Assembly (NCBI GenBank): GCA_028820845.1
Contig: JAPPII010000067.1
Span: forward strand, 57,566 to 121,565
Source: Candidatus Poribacteria bacterium
GTDB taxonomy: Bacteria; Poribacteria; WGA-4E; WGA-3G
Direction: 5' to 3'
DNA: 64,000 bases
Shown in pieces: positions 17,799 through 26,025 of this stretch; the stretch's first letter is position 1; the number at the start of each line of letters is the position of its first letter. A program made the translations under genes and the position numbers. Under the pieces are notes generated by a model. That model was not told the origin of the DNA and searched no databases. It saw only the letters and a list, made by a program, of their open reading frames with translations.

Positions 17799-18796
17799 TG
17801 ACGAGTCAAAAATCGTTAGCAATCGGCATCATCGGTGCTGGTAATATGGGCAGACATCATCAGGGAGCAATAATCAACTACGGCGCGAGCGTCGTTGCTG
17901 TCCATGATCTACGGCTTGCGGCGGCGCGCCAGCTCGCCTCACATGCGGATGCTGAACTTGCGACCACTGAGTTAGGTGCCTTTTTTGATGTAGAGATGGA
18001 CGGAGTGGTGATTACAACGCCACCCCCTATTCGCTTGGAACCTATTCGGATGGCGTGCGATCGCGGTATTCCGGTGATGGTCGAGAAACCACCCGCCTTG
18101 AATATGGTTGAAGGTCGGAAGTGTCTTGCCTGCATTGAGGAATCGGGTGTTATCGCTGCTGTCGGATTTCAACTCCGTTATCACCCACTCTATGAACGTC
18201 TGAAGGCGTTGATCGCTTCGGAGACAGTGCATCTGGTGCGAACGGTTTGCACAGTTGATTATTACCTGAGTTTCAGAGCGGCACCGTGGTTTTTGCAGTA
18301 TGAGATAAGCGGGGGTCCACTACCGGAACAGGCAGTGCATGTGTTAGACTGCGCCCGGTTCGTTATGGGGAACCCGAAACCCCTGCAGGCGCACGCCCTT
18401 GCGATAAAGAATATGGCGTTGGAACGCACGGAATTCGATGCCGAAAACGCTATCCAGATGACGTACCAATTAGACAACGGGGTTTTTGGGACGCACATGA
18501 ACCACTGCGGCACCGAGAAATTCAGTTTTGAGGTTGAAGTTGTCGGCCCACATCTACGATTACAAGCAAATATGGTAGAGAACGCGATTCGTGGTTATCT
18601 GAATGGTGAAACTGTTAATGAGCCGGTGGGTTCTAACGACAGTTCAAATTTAGACAAAATCGGGGCATGGTTGCGTGCTATCGAAACGGGAGATAGAACA
18701 CTTATCCGTTCACCGTTTTCTGACGCGCTTCAGACACTTGCACTCATTGATGCGGCAGTCCAGAGTCGTGGAACGAGTAGATTTGTTCAAATATAG
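17798..18796 (+). CDS. Gfo/Idh/MocA family NAD(P)-dependent oxidoreductase
   Basis: 332 residues. The Rossmann motif IGIIGAGNMGRHHQ lies near the N-terminus and the family's EKPPALN-type motif (here VMVEKPPALN, ~95-104) carries the lysine that helps catalysis. The C-terminal half is the beta-sheet substrate domain (GGPLPEQAVHVLDCARFVMG corresponds to the GG…H..D block). These enzymes oxidise or reduce sugars and related polyols; the substrate cannot be named. The ATG at 17798 shares its first base with the TAA stop of the discoidin gene, so translation is coupled. A GTG frame from 17777 would overlap that gene and is not needed. Confidence 0.9.
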   Translation: MTSQKSLAIGIIGAGNMGRHHQGAIINYGASVVAVHDLRLAAARQLASHADAELATTELGAFFDVEMDGVVITTPPPIRLEPIRMACDRGIPVMVEKPPALNMVEGRKCLACIEESGVIAAVGFQLRYHPLYERLKALIASETVHLVRTVCTVDYYLSFRAAPWFLQYEISGGPLPEQAVHVLDCARFVMGNPKPLQAHALAIKNMALERTEFDAENAIQMTYQLDNGVFGTHMNHCGTEKFSFEVEVVGPHLRLQANMVENAIRGYLNGETVNEPVGSNDSSNLDKIGAWLRAIETGDRTLIRSPFSDALQTLALIDAAVQSRGTSRFVQI

Positions 18797-18824
18797 TAAG
18801 ACCTCAACGTATGTGGAACTTGCG

Positions 18825-18849
18825 GCACAAATGGTCAGTTTGTGCGTAG
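18825..18849. repeat. Palindromic repeat, GCACAAA word
   Basis: GCACAAA and TTTGTGC arms with a GTAG tail. Confidence 0.68.
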
Positions 18850-18855
18850 TGGGCA

Positions 18856-18878
18856 CGCAAACTAACAGTTTGCGGTAC
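18856..18878. repeat. Palindromic repeat, CGCAAACT word
   Basis: CGCAAACT and AGTTTGCG-type arms, GTAC tail, immediately upstream of the ribosome site of the selenoprotein gene. Confidence 0.8.
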
Positions 18879-18904
18879 AAAAGAGGGGTCAAGGAGGAAT
18901 TGTG

Positions 18905-19246
18905 ATGATAGATTGGATCTATTTTCGGAATGGCTGAAACTCATGCAAAAAAGTGCAAGCGGTGCTTGACACAAAGAACCTCCAACCAGAAAGTCGCACG
19001 GATGCCCGAAAAGAGAAAATGGAGGCAGCGGCGGTATGGGAATTAATGGTCGGTGCAGAACGGATCGTTGTCGCAAAAGGGAGGCGCGTCGAAACTTTTG
19101 TGCCAACGGAAGACCCTCAAGAATCAATCCTAAAAGCCGTGCTTGGACGCAGCGGTAGTCTCCGCGCCCCGACAGTGCGAACGGGTGATGTGTTTCTTGT
19201 CGGCTATAACGCTACGCTTTACGAGACGGAAGCCCCTTTTGTTTAG
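18905..19246 (+). CDS. ArsC-like thioredoxin-fold selenoprotein with in-frame UGA (Sec11)
   Basis: 113 residues if the TGA at 18935-18937 is read as selenocysteine. The ATG at 18905 has a strong AAGGAGG upstream. The sequence runs MIDWIYFRNG, then U, then NSCKKVQAVL, giving a UxxC redox motif (Sec11, Cys14) at the exact place where ArsC/Spx-like proteins carry CxxC after the first beta strand. The rest continues in the same frame without break: TDARKEKM, IVVAKGRRVETF, LGRSGSLRAPTVRTGDVFLVGYN. These blocks match what I recall of the 'ArsC family (seleno)protein' group (DARK, AKGK, GPSGNLRAPT, LLVGF). A hairpin with GGU loop follows the TGA. Ordinary gene callers would start at the GTG at 18953 and lose the active site. 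The likely role is a thiol/selenol redox enzyme; the substrate is unknown. No Sec machinery gene is in the window. Confidence 0.88.
18953..18972 (+). promoter_or_regulatory. Bacterial SECIS-like hairpin
   Basis: CAAGC and GCTTG pair around a GGT apical loop (18961-18963); GTG and CAC extend the stem below a one-base bulge. The loop begins 23 nt after the TGA, inside the usual spacing for SelB-binding SECIS elements, whose loops also carry GGU/GU. Confidence 0.75.
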
Positions 19247-19291
19247 CAGATAGCGAACCGCGAATCGCGAACCGCGGAAGGACAGACACGG

Positions 19292-20056
19292 ATGCCTATT
19301 GAAAAGATTCTAATTACGGGTGCAAGCGGGTACCTGGCGCAATTTATTATTGATCGGTTGCGCGGCGCGTATCAGCTCACGCTAACGGACATCGTTGAAC
19401 CCGAGCATCCATTTCCAGACACGACTTTTATCAAGGCGGATGTGACAAATCCTGATGAAATTGAAGCGGCGTGTGCTGGACAGGACGTTGTTGTGCATCT
19501 GGTTGCCTTGGTGCGGGGACGGTCTGGTAAACCTGCCTCGTTATTTGCAGATGTTATGGTGAAAGGGACGTGGAATGTAGCAGAAGCCTGTGTGCAGCAA
19601 GGTGTGAAAAAACTGGTGAACATCTCCAGTATCTCGGCGTGTCATCCTGCGCCGGGTGCAAAACTGCCTTATGAGGCAGGTGACGACTTCGTGTTTGGTC
19701 CGGGGGATCTCTACTATTCGCTGGCGAAGTATCTCGGTGAGCAGATCGGCGCGGCATATCATCAGGCGCACGGATTGGACGTAATCCATGTGCGTCCGGG
19801 TGTTATTGCGGGTGATGGACAGAATCCGGGTCCGAAAGCTCCTGATGTTGTGACGGATCCTTGGTTTGTTTATGTGGATCCGAGAGATGTCGCACAGTGT
19901 GTTGCGTGTGCGATTCAGACGGAGACGGTAAAGTACGGTGCTTATAACGCCGTTGCGGGACGTGCTGATTCTCGTTTCGCATGGAAGCCGGGGAACGTGG
20001 AATTGGGGTATTCACCGGAACATAATTGGCCAGAGATTCCGGATGGAGAGGGATAA
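19292..20056 (+). CDS. NAD-dependent epimerase/dehydratase (extended SDR)
   Basis: 254 residues. The N-terminal ILITGASGYLAQ is the glycine-rich NAD-binding motif of extended short-chain dehydrogenases. D50 (KADVTN) matches the adenine-contacting acid, ISSISA carries the catalytic serine region and Y142-x3-K146 (YYSLAKYLGE) is the catalytic pair. The HVRPGVIAGDG and DPRDVAQCV segments are family-typical. The ATG at 19292 has GGAAGGA upstream. The usual C-terminal substrate part is short (~45 residues), so the protein is smaller than classic sugar epimerases (~310). It follows the selenoprotein gene by 45 bp and may share a transcript. The substrate is unknown, probably a nucleotide sugar or related compound. 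Confidence 0.88.
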   Translation: MPIEKILITGASGYLAQFIIDRLRGAYQLTLTDIVEPEHPFPDTTFIKADVTNPDEIEAACAGQDVVVHLVALVRGRSGKPASLFADVMVKGTWNVAEACVQQGVKKLVNISSISACHPAPGAKLPYEAGDDFVFGPGDLYYSLAKYLGEQIGAAYHQAHGLDVIHVRPGVIAGDGQNPGPKAPDVVTDPWFVYVDPRDVAQCVACAIQTETVKYGAYNAVAGRADSRFAWKPGNVELGYSPEHNWPEIPDGEG

Positions 20057-20091
20057 TTCCAGCAGAGAGCAGAAAAGGTTATGAGCACGGA

Positions 20092-20143
20092 CGCAAAATA
20101 GCAGTTTGCGGTCCGGTCTTGTAGCACAAACTTTCAGTTTGTG
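20092..20143. repeat. Two GCAAA/CACAAACT palindromic repeats between convergent genes
   Basis: CGCAAA…TTTGCG (20092-20110) and CACAAACT…AGTTTGTG (20125-20143). The second overlaps the last codons of the FG-GAP gene and provides its TGA stop. Confidence 0.72.
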
Positions 20144-21831
20144 GACGGAAGTATCAACCCATGTCCCTCTTTAACACGGAAAATCTGATTTGACTTTAGA
20201 TTAGAAAATTGATCCCTCTGTTCGCTTTGCCAATGAATGTCTAAGGTATCAACTGTCAAGTTCTCTCCAAGTCCAAAGTGAATGCGGAGATCGCTTTGGG
20301 ATAGGTAACTCGCGCCACTACGAACCTCCCTGAAAAGAGATAGATCCCCTGCCTTTACAAACACCTTTGTACCGATACCTGATACATTACTCTGTGTCCC
20401 GATAAGTTGGACCGTGAGCCAGTGATTGCTGTTCCCTCCGTCATTTTGGAGAAGAGTCGCCGGTTGATTGGAGTTGTTAAGGAACACATCAATATCACCG
20501 TCATTGTCATAGTCCCCGAACGCCGCACCACGACTAACCTTCCTGGGAAGTTGCGTGAGACCAACTTCGGCAGAAGCATCGGTAAAGTGATATGTGCCGT
20601 CCTGCTGGCTCGTATTGCGGAAAAGTAAGTCTGACTGCGGATACGTGCTGTCCGAGAAAAGCGAGATGTTCTCCTGAAGATGTCCATTCGCAACAAAGAG
20701 GTCAAGAAGACCGTCGTTGTTGTAATCGAAGAATTCGGCTGCCCATTTAAAATAGGGAAGCGTGGCTGCGCCAATTCCTGAGATAAAAGAGACATCCGAA
20801 AAAAAGGCAGCACCCTCATTTCGATAGAGGACAACTGGTAAATCAGAGGCGTTACTGACGACAAGATCGAGATAGCCGTCGTTATTGTAATCACCGAAGG
20901 CACTTCCCATCCCGCTTCCCGGGAAACCGTTTCCATCGTAACCTGTCCCCGTCAGGTCAGCGGTTTCGGTGAAAGTGCCATCACCGTTGTTGTGGTAAAG
21001 CAGATCGGCTTCCATATCGTTAGCGATGTGAATGTCGGGGTAACCGTCATTGTCATAATCTCCGACTGCGACTGCGAGACCGAGGGCACGATGCGAAATA
21101 CCTGCGTTTTCGGTGACATCGGTGAAGGTACTGTCTCCGTTATTACGATAGAGAATATCAGGTTCACTGACAAAATGGCTCCCCGCAATCTGATCTGTTG
21201 GGCTACAATAGGTTCTGATTCCGCGGGTCTCCCACCATCGGTTTTCAGCAATAGAAAACTTCATATAGTTGACGACGTACAAATCAAGGTCTCCGTCTAA
21301 ATCGTAATCAAGAAAGGCGCAGCTTGTTCCCCAACGCTCATCGCCAACGCCTGCCTTCTGTGTCACATCTGTAAAAGTGCCATCGCCGTTGTTGTAATAG
21401 AGTCGGTTAGGTCCGAAGTTCGTTATGTAGATGTCGAGATAGCCATCGTTGTTGACATCGGCAGCAGCGCATCCGACACCGTAACCGGTATCCGCAACCC
21501 CTGCTTTGTGGGTAACGTCAGTAAAGGTGGCGTCGCCGTTGTTCCGGTAGAGTTTGTTTTCGGGAAGTTCTTCTATTTGACTGGCTTTTCCGTCGAGCGG
21601 CGGCGGGATATGCGTAGCATTGACTATATAAAGGTCGAGGTGCCCATCAGTATCAAAATCAAAAAAGAGTGCGCCGGAGCCAAGGGTCTCAATGAGATAC
21701 TTCTCACCGGTTCTGCCATCAACATGCTGAAAGTTGATTCCTGCAGCGGTCGTTACGTCAAGGAATTGGACTTCGGCAGAGATGTAAGGGATAAAGTTAA
21801 AAGAAAAGAGAATGTAACAGAGGTATCTCAT
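20134..21831 (-). CDS. Secreted FG-GAP/VCBS repeat protein with ASPIC/UnbV domain (CRTAC1-like)
   Basis: 565 residues. Signal peptide MRYLCYILFSFNFIPYISA, then seven or more FG-GAP/VCBS blades with calcium-loop-like motifs (FDTDGHLDLYIVN, DVNNDGYLDIYITN, DYDLDGDLDLYVVN, DYDNDGYPDIHIAND, DYNNDGYLDLVVSN, DYNNDGLLDLFVANG, DYDNDGDIDVFLNN), expected to fold into a beta propeller. The last ~95 residues (NHWLTVQLIG…NVSGIGTKV…HFGLGE…VDTLDIHW) are the ASPIC/UnbV domain. Probably an extracellular binding protein. Its ATG overlaps the stop of the upstream TPR gene by ATGA, so the pair is co-translated. TPR plus ASPIC pairs are, from memory, common in this group of bacteria. The stop codon lies inside a repeat. 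Confidence 0.93.
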   Translation of the reverse strand: MRYLCYILFSFNFIPYISAEVQFLDVTTAAGINFQHVDGRTGEKYLIETLGSGALFFDFDTDGHLDLYIVNATHIPPPLDGKASQIEELPENKLYRNNGDATFTDVTHKAGVADTGYGVGCAAADVNNDGYLDIYITNFGPNRLYYNNGDGTFTDVTQKAGVGDERWGTSCAFLDYDLDGDLDLYVVNYMKFSIAENRWWETRGIRTYCSPTDQIAGSHFVSEPDILYRNNGDSTFTDVTENAGISHRALGLAVAVGDYDNDGYPDIHIANDMEADLLYHNNGDGTFTETADLTGTGYDGNGFPGSGMGSAFGDYNNDGYLDLVVSNASDLPVVLYRNEGAAFFSDVSFISGIGAATLPYFKWAAEFFDYNNDGLLDLFVANGHLQENISLFSDSTYPQSDLLFRNTSQQDGTYHFTDASAEVGLTQLPRKVSRGAAFGDYDNDGDIDVFLNNSNQPATLLQNDGGNSNHWLTVQLIGTQSNVSGIGTKVFVKAGDLSLFREVRSGASYLSQSDLRIHFGLGENLTVDTLDIHWQSEQRDQFSNLKSNQIFRVKEGHGLILPSTN

Positions 21832-22976
21832 TCTTCTTGAGAAAGTTCCTTCTGCTTCTCACGGGCATGGCGCGCTTCATCTTCCAATCCAAGGAGGTGG
21901 CAAATCTGGGAGAGTGTATCCCAATAGTTAGCCTCAGTAGGGGCAAGTTGGATAGCTGTTCGAGCATGAAGCAGGGCTTTATCAAGGTCAGATTCTGATT
22001 CGATATAGCAGACAGCAATATTATTATGCGCAATGGCGAGTGTGGTATCAATAGCGAGTGCGGCTCGATACGCTGCGATAGCGAGCTTAATTTTTTCCTG
22101 TTTATGGTAAGCATGCCCCAAGTTGTAATGCGCAGTGGCTAAGGCTGGATCAAGAGAGATCGCACGCTTATAGTTCGCAATTGCGTCCGAAAAGCGATGG
22201 CGGGCAAGGTAAACGATACCGAGATTGTTATAGCCTCTTGCGTCATTAGGATGTCGTTTTACCCACATCTCGGCTTCCTGTAGAAGCGGATCTGTCTGCC
22301 GGAGGACTTTGAAAAACCCCATCGCTGAGGCGGCTTTCTCTTTTTTGCCTTGCTTGATATATGCCTGTGCAAGTTGGTAGTGTGCTTCTGTATTATCAAC
22401 CTGAATTTCGATCACCTTCTCAATGGCAGTAATTGCCTCATCTAAGTGATCCTGTTTAAGATAAACCTTACCCAATCCTAAAATTGCGCCAGCATCGTTC
22501 GGGTTAAGACGGATGGCTTTGTTATAGGCAAGGGTGGCCTGTTCAAAATCCCCTTGTTTCAAGTGGACTTCACCGAGTCCGACATAAGCATCCTCCCATT
22601 CTGAATCGACGACAATCGCTCGCTTAAACGCCTCAGTAGCGTCAGGTAGGCTCCCCTTCTTGAGGTAAACGAGTCCAACATTATAGTGTGGCTCAGCCGT
22701 CATAGGAGATAATGCCAACGCCGTCTGATAGGCATCAAGCGCGGCCTCATACTGCTTCAGTTCAGAATACGCAATACCAAGCCTGTTATAAAAGACAGGA
22801 GATTTTGGTGCAAGAGCGATGGCTTTCTTGTACTCGGCGACGGCTTGCTCAAACTCGCCAATAGCGTGATAAGCGGAGGCGTTCTGATAATGCTTTTCAG
22901 CGGGTGAGGGATTAGATAAGGCAGAGATTTCAAAAGTGGTGAAGAGAAGATATATGATAAAAATAATTTTCAACAT
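21828..22976 (-). CDS. Exported TPR-repeat protein
   Basis: 382 residues. A signal peptide (MLKIIFIIYLLFTTFEISA) is followed by about ten TPR units, for example FYNRLGIAYSELKQYEAALD, PHYNVGLVYLKKGSLPDATE, AYVGLGEVHLKQGDFEQATL and ATAHYNLGHAYHKQEKIKLA. A less regular stretch at ~195-240 splits the array into two blocks. The C-terminus is charged (ARHAREKQKELSQEE). It probably works as a periplasmic scaffold. The ATGA overlap with the FG-GAP/ASPIC gene suggests the two products act together. The ATG at 22976 has a GGAA-type site upstream. Confidence 0.9.
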   Translation of the reverse strand: MLKIIFIIYLLFTTFEISALSNPSPAEKHYQNASAYHAIGEFEQAVAEYKKAIALAPKSPVFYNRLGIAYSELKQYEAALDAYQTALALSPMTAEPHYNVGLVYLKKGSLPDATEAFKRAIVVDSEWEDAYVGLGEVHLKQGDFEQATLAYNKAIRLNPNDAGAILGLGKVYLKQDHLDEAITAIEKVIEIQVDNTEAHYQLAQAYIKQGKKEKAASAMGFFKVLRQTDPLLQEAEMWVKRHPNDARGYNNLGIVYLARHRFSDAIANYKRAISLDPALATAHYNLGHAYHKQEKIKLAIAAYRAALAIDTTLAIAHNNIAVCYIESESDLDKALLHARTAIQLAPTEANYWDTLSQICHLLGLEDEARHAREKQKELSQEE

Positions 22977-23073
22977 ACGCTTCCGTTTCCCGCGAACCGT
23001 CTACCGCAAATCGCGATAAGCGGATAGCGAACCGCAGACCGCAGACTGTCCGACACAGACTAACAGGAATCAA

Positions 23074-23197
23074 CGCCAAATGCGCGTAAATCAGAATCAA
23101 CGGTATTCATGCCTTATGGCATGAAATCAACGGTATGAAGCCCGTGTGGGCTTCACCGGGGTACGAATGCCGTGTGGCATTCCCCGGGCATTTGGCG
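23074..23197. repeat. Cluster of three palindromes enclosed by a 10-bp inverted repeat
   Basis: CGCCAAATGC (23074-23083) and GCATTTGGCG (23188-23197) enclose TTCATGCC/GGCATGAA (23106-23125), TGAAGCCC/GGGCTTCA (23136-23155) and GAATGCC/GGCATTC (23165-23182), with TTAT, GTGT and GTGT loops. Confidence 0.78.
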
Positions 23198-23255
23198 TGT
23201 GGTACAAAAGACGCGAACAGCGGTACGCGAATCGCGAACAGCGGTATGCGAATAA

Positions 23256-24032
23256 CTAATCGCGATCTGCTTTAATACTCCCCCATGTCGTTGTGAGTTT
23301 CTCTGCGGGTTCAACGGGTAGGAAATCGCCGTTCATAATGTCGCTGATTTCCGCATCGGTGATAATCCGGTTGAAGAGAAATACCTCATCAATGATCCCA
23401 GTGAAAAATTCTTGACCGGGATGGCGAGCACCGACCATAATAGAACCGTCAATCTCATCAACAGGCGGCGGTTTAGCACCACCACCGGCTACTTTCCCGT
23501 CATTGTAGATGGTGACCTTTGATCCGGTATCGTGTGTGACTGCCAAATGGACCCAATCTTCAGGTTGAATATCGTCGCTGACGGCTTTCTGTGCCCACGC
23601 ACCACCCGATGTTGACCAGAAAAAAGTATTACTGCTGGCATTCTGAAAAATCGTTGCCCATTTCAAACTTCCAGCAGCCACCATATAATTCCAATCTCGA
23701 ATTTGGGCTTTGTCCCGCTTAACCCAGAAAGCGACAGAGAATTCTTCTCTTAATTGTAAAGTGTCGTTGATAGGCACAATGACGTATTGTTGCTTCGTGC
23801 CATCAAACTCTAAAGCCTTGCCGAACTGTCCATCTACCCACGCGGGATCCTCGATAAGCTCACCGTCATGACCGTGTACAGAACCGTCTGCAGCATTCCC
23901 TCCCTTCCCTTCATCAAAGGAGAGGTATAAAACGAGGGATTTATCATCTAACCCTGCATACAAAGGAGCCGTAAAGGTTAGCACCACAAATATTGTAACA
24001 AACACTCCTATAAATTGTCTGAATTTGCCCAT
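23256..24032 (-). CDS. Secreted LamG/concanavalin A-like domain protein
   Basis: 258 residues. The signal peptide is clear (MGKFRQFIGVFVTIFVVLTF…YAG) and the ATG at 24032 has AGGAGG upstream. Residues ~32-230 form one LamG-type jelly roll: LVLYLSFDEGKGG, ALEFDGTKQQYVIVP, EFSVAFWVKRD, WVHLAVTHDTGSKVTIYNDG and FFTGIIDEVFLFNRIITDAEI are the standard strands. Such domains bind glycans or matrix proteins. The tail VEPAEKLTTTWGSIKADRD repeats the C-terminal motif of the discoidin protein at 17088-17798, although the preceding domains are unrelated. It looks like a single-gene unit. Confidence 0.9.
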   Translation of the reverse strand: MGKFRQFIGVFVTIFVVLTFTAPLYAGLDDKSLVLYLSFDEGKGGNAADGSVHGHDGELIEDPAWVDGQFGKALEFDGTKQQYVIVPINDTLQLREEFSVAFWVKRDKAQIRDWNYMVAAGSLKWATIFQNASSNTFFWSTSGGAWAQKAVSDDIQPEDWVHLAVTHDTGSKVTIYNDGKVAGGGAKPPPVDEIDGSIMVGARHPGQEFFTGIIDEVFLFNRIITDAEISDIMNGDFLPVEPAEKLTTTWGSIKADRD

Positions 24033-24114
24033 AGTGAATTCCTCCTAAGAAAACATTAAAATTTACCAGATAGCAAATCGGATTCAGCAAGGTTAAGCGG
24101 TGCAGCACGAGAAA

Positions 24115-25839
24115 TTAGCAAGCACCACACTTTTTACAGACGGTTGTGTCACAGGCACTGGTCATAAAACCTTTTTCCTGCTTGTGGAATTCAAGTTGTA
24201 AAAATTGAGGTTTGACGTTGAGGTCGAGGTGGTCCCACGGATTGACCTCATGCAGTGGACGCTCACGCGTGGCGTAAAAATGAGGTAACAACCCGCATTT
24301 ACGGAAGGCTTGGTTCCATGATGTCCCGCGTGCGAGTTCTAATATAACCTTTCCGAGTCGCCGATCGCCGCGTGCGAAAACGGCTTCTTGGTGTGCGAGT
24401 CTTGCACTTGCGGATCCGACTTTTATGCTACCGAGACGGTTAATTTCGCGTTTCAAAAAGTCAAGTTTTCGGGCAATGGTTTTGGGGGATTCCATCGCTA
24501 CCCACTGGAGAGGCGTATGCGGTTTTGGCACCATCGGAGAAATAGTAAAACTGATACGAGCCATCCTGCCGGTCCGTTTTGCGTGCGGCAGCAATATGGT
24601 TCGCATCTCCTTCGCCATATCAACAATAGCCTCAACATCCGCTGGGGTTTCCTGCGGAACACCGATAAGAAAATATAGACGGAGGTTGAGAATATCGCGT
24701 TTCAGTGCTTCTTCAAAGACGTGATAAAGACGTTCACGTGGAATCGCCTTATTGACTACCTTCTGGAGTTCCTCAGTTGCAACTTCGGGTGCAATCGTGA
24801 TTGTCCCCTGTTCACTGTCAGCGAGTGCATCGAGCAAAGGGGCACGGACGGTTTCAGCACGGAGCGAAGCACAAGAGATACGGAACCCACGCGCGACGAG
24901 ACCTGAAGCAATTTCATCAATTTCGGGATGGTCAGAGATAGAGGCACCGACGAGTCCAATTCTATCAGTAATACCCCGTGCCCGTTCTGCAAGGGCAAGG
25001 GTATTCTCTACGGAACGGTGCCGTGGCCACCGGCGTGCATAGTCGGCAACACAAAAACGGCATTGTCTCCCGCAGCCTCGCACAATTTCAATAAGATGGG
25101 CATTTGAGAATTCAGTATTTGGGGTATGGATGTGTGTGCAAGTTTCAACATCATCAAGTTTGGGAACGGCACCGGCGCGAATCTGCGGTGACACGCCGGG
25201 TTTTGGAGAGACAGCGTCAATAGTCCCATCATCTCTATAAGTTACGTCATAGAAACTGGGTACATAAAGCCCTGGAACAGTTGCAAGCGTTTCAAGCAAT
25301 TCGCTTTTGGGTGCCCCACGTTGCCTCCACTCGTCAAAGTGTGCCATGAGTTGATGAACGACAAGCTCCGCCTCCCCGACAACAAAGACATCCACAAAAT
25401 CAGCAATGGGTTCAGGATTGTAAGAGATATTAATACCACCAGCGATGATGAGCGGGTCCCATTCTGTGCGCTCTTCGGCAAGTGGCGGGATATTTGCGAG
25501 CTCCAACGTCCGCGGGATGTTCACATAGTCCGATTCAAAGGAGACGGAAAATCCGATAATATTAAATCTATTGAGTGCTGTCTGCGTCTCGAATGAGAAA
25601 AGCGGACTTTTTTGAGTAACCAACTGGCGAAGATACTGAGATTCAGGCACAAAGACACGCTCGCAAGCGGTATCCGCTCGATTGTTGAGGGTAGCATAGA
25701 TAACCTGAACACCAAGGCTCGACATTCCGAGTTCATAGGTACTCGGATAGACGAGTGCAAATTTGTTCGGTTTCCTGAAATTATTATATCCGCCCTGTTC
25801 TTGGCTACGGAGATGTTGGTAATGTTGACGTAAGTTCAC
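24115..25839 (-). CDS. B12-binding/radical SAM protein (YgiQ/TIGR03960-like)
   Basis: 574 residues from the GTG at 25839, which has AAGGA upstream. The frame is open to 25977, but that extension is made of two palindromic repeats and is rejected. The N-terminal ~200 residues look like the degenerate cobalamin-binding-type fold (FALVYPSTYELGMSSLGVQ, IIAGGINISYNPEPIADFVD). The radical SAM cluster motif is CGRQCRFC (C256, C260, C263), followed by GLVGASISDHPEI and the TIM-barrel strands. The C-terminus ends in a cysteine cluster (CDTTVCKKCGAC) that could bind a second metal. No substrate can be named. Homologues of this subfamily often precede a TIGR03936/rodA-type gene, but here the gene lies just past ftsZ. 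Confidence 0.85.
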   Translation of the reverse strand: MNLRQHYQHLRSQEQGGYNNFRKPNKFALVYPSTYELGMSSLGVQVIYATLNNRADTACERVFVPESQYLRQLVTQKSPLFSFETQTALNRFNIIGFSVSFESDYVNIPRTLELANIPPLAEERTEWDPLIIAGGINISYNPEPIADFVDVFVVGEAELVVHQLMAHFDEWRQRGAPKSELLETLATVPGLYVPSFYDVTYRDDGTIDAVSPKPGVSPQIRAGAVPKLDDVETCTHIHTPNTEFSNAHLIEIVRGCGRQCRFCVADYARRWPRHRSVENTLALAERARGITDRIGLVGASISDHPEIDEIASGLVARGFRISCASLRAETVRAPLLDALADSEQGTITIAPEVATEELQKVVNKAIPRERLYHVFEEALKRDILNLRLYFLIGVPQETPADVEAIVDMAKEMRTILLPHAKRTGRMARISFTISPMVPKPHTPLQWVAMESPKTIARKLDFLKREINRLGSIKVGSASARLAHQEAVFARGDRRLGKVILELARGTSWNQAFRKCGLLPHFYATRERPLHEVNPWDHLDLNVKPQFLQLEFHKQEKGFMTSACDTTVCKKCGAC

Positions 25840-25916
25840 AGTTATCCTTGGGCATAGTAGGGTGCGAATAAAAGACGCGCCGAGAAAGAAAAAGCAATGC
25901 GATTTCAATCTATGAA

Positions 25917-25975
25917 GTAGCCTCGATCCCGTTATCGAGGCTACTTTAGGCTTACGCGCGGGGATTACAAACCCC
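25917..25975. repeat. Two palindromes between ftsZ and the radical SAM gene
   Basis: GTAGCCTCGAT/ATCGAGGCTAC (25917-25944) and GGGG…CCCC (25960-25975). The first is the longest perfect stem of the family seen here (11 bp), with GTAG/CTAC at both ends. Confidence 0.75.
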
Positions 25976-26025
25976 ACTTAATTAAAAAAAGCGGCACTGA
26001 TAGGAAGAAAATATAGAGGTAATTT

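Noticed and set aside
18797..18952. Reading 18953-19246 from its GTG as an ordinary short gene, or the TGA as a pseudogene stop
   Set aside because: The GTG start has no ribosome site and removes the redox motif, while the ATG at 18905 has a strong site and the same frame is conserved on both sides of the TGA with a SECIS-like hairpin after it.
25840..25977. 46-residue N-terminal extension of the radical SAM protein
   Set aside because: The extension is encoded by two palindromic repeats and lacks a ribosome site; the GTG at 25839 has AAGGA.
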